This document shows positions 63,116-64,000 of a stretch of 64,000 bases of DNA, one piece after another. The notes below the pieces were generated by a model. The model searched no databases. It was given only the letters and a program-made list of their open reading frames with translations, and was not told the DNA's origin. The stretch's first letter is position 1. Every line of letters starts with the position of its first letter. A program made the position numbers and the translations under genes. The stretch comes from Micrasema longulum (lineage: Eukaryota > Arthropoda > Insecta > Trichoptera > Brachycentridae), in contig JAGVSM010002388.1 of the NCBI GenBank assembly GCA_022494885.1, positions 62,001-126,000 of the forward strand, read 5' to 3'.

Positions 63116-63655
63116 TTCCAAGAAGACTTTCATAACTTTATCTCTTTTTAATTGGTTAATAAATTAATATAAAAAATAGTTGTATGTCAAAAAACCATTT
63201 TTTTTCATGGAATAAAGAAGTAAGTTGATTAACTTCCTTACCTTTATCCTTTTTTTATTTTATTTGAACAGACCAATATTTAAACAGAAATGAAAAAAAT
63301 ATCTTAAGCAGATATCGTGATCGGACTCAACTTTCAGTATAACAATAACTCTTTATCATAGTAATAGTTGGCTATAATGTCTGAATACAAACACGTATGG
63401 TAGAAATATCAGAAATCACAGGAAATAACCAAGCTAGGTTCTAATTTCACCCGTTGTAGATACGCGCACTAAGTTTGGAACTCGCGTTATTTGACGATAA
63501 CTGTCGTTTATTAAAACTGCGCAATAGAATTCCGCGACACATAGGCATGGATAAATCCATTCATTTTGAACCAACAACTGGACATTTTTTGTTTTTATAT
63601 TTACATGTTATAAACAAGGTCACAACTTAAATAAAAGAACGCTAAGATAGATATT
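63116..63655. other. no gene seen
   Basis: No coding frame. Balanced composition after 63440. Confidence 0.35.
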
Positions 63656-63662
63656 TCGTCCG

Positions 63663-63905
63663 TTGGAACGACAAGACACAAACTTGGCGAGGCAGATTCG
63701 AATGAGAATCCGACGCATTCATCCATGGTGGTCGTTCTATTGGTCAAAGCAAACTGCTAAACCAGTGGTGAGTAGGCAAAGAGGGAACTCGTCGCGGGAG
63801 GTAAGACCTTCTAGAAGCTTAATACGTCGGTCCAGTGCAGGGAAGGTTAGGCGAAGTGAGACGCGTGTCGCGGGGGAAAATTACGAGAGGCAAAACAGCA
63901 TGTAG
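63663..63905 (+). CDS. basic Arg/Ser-rich frame, unidentified
   Basis: An 80-residue frame (MERQDTNLARQIRMRIRRIH, PWWSFYWSKQTAKPVVSRQR, ending YERQNSM) in a locally GC-richer block. It is strongly basic and has no recognised domain. It may be part of the edge repeat that starts right after it, an exon, or chance. Confidence 0.2.
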   Translation: MERQDTNLARQIRMRIRRIHPWWSFYWSKQTAKPVVSRQRGNSSREVRPSRSLIRRSSAGKVRRSETRVAGENYERQNSM

Positions 63906-64000
63906 GTTATAGTTTCTTCTACTACTACTACTATCACGCCTTTTCCCCGTAGGGGTAGGCAAAGAGAATGGACCACCACATTTGTGTATCCTGGCATGTA
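63906..64000 (+). mobile_element. edge repeat, cut by the window end
   Basis: (CTA)n at 63917-63932, then CGCCTTTTCCCCGTAGGGGT then AGGCAAAGAG. The short perfect hairpin CCCCGTAGGGG and the CTA run resemble a common interspersed sequence of moth and butterfly genomes. From memory only, no search was run. Confidence 0.4.

Overview
The window is AT-rich (roughly 70% by eye) eukaryotic DNA, and I find no intact host gene in it. It reads as an intergenic or intronic stretch of an insect genome. Lepidoptera is the most likely group, inferred from the mix of Penelope-like, RTE-like, Jockey-like and L2/CR1-like retroelement remains, tRNA-derived SINEs with (ATG)n tails, many short foldback elements, and the repeat at the right edge. 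Nothing prokaryotic is present: no operons, no rRNA and no CRISPR. Nearly all long open frames are chance frames or pieces of transposon genes.

Layout. 1-3.2 kb: mostly featureless, with one copy of a 0.4 kb dispersed repeat (family G) and a LINE 3' end. 3.2-5.2 kb: two decayed Penelope-like (PLE) GIY-YIG endonuclease tails, the second followed by a hammerhead-like motif. 5.2-18 kb: SINEs, many copies of a roughly 260-bp repeat (family C) with its own inverted end module, PLE palindromes and a 202-bp tandem array. 18-21 kb: a LINE split by a 0.6 kb foldback with a perfect 10-bp target-site duplication (TSD), then a second LINE tail. 22-30 kb: small inverted-repeat elements, LINE tails and a LINE (family L) interrupted by a 0.9 kb insert with promoter-like signals. 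30-36 kb: a ribozyme-like palindrome, repeat J with a nested LINE, a 735-bp inverted-repeat transposon with a 4-bp TSD, and repeats F and D. 36-48 kb: RTE-like and L2-like LINE pieces, two possible exon-like frames and a piggyBac-like transposase remnant. 48.4-49.95 kb: an inverted-repeat element whose core is a 114-bp tandem repeat. 50-59 kb: dense mix of families B, C, D, SINE A and LINE tails. 59-64 kb: mostly featureless, then an RTE-like tail, a basic open frame and an edge repeat.

The most interesting feature is a recurring set of short sequences that fit the hammerhead ribozyme core: a CTGANGA-like box, helix II, a GAAA box, a one-to-two-pair helix III, and flanks that pair as helix I. 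They lie in or between inverted arms at 5.1, 8.2, 16.1, 17.8, 18.2/18.7, 20.8, 26.8, 30.2, 34 and 54.0 kb. PLE terminal repeats are known to carry minimal hammerheads, and the two GIY-YIG fragments show that PLEs are present. The diversity here suggests several PLE lineages plus small foldback derivatives that keep little besides the ribozyme.

Boundaries are read by eye and can be off by tens of bases. Family letters (A-L) are local labels, not database names.
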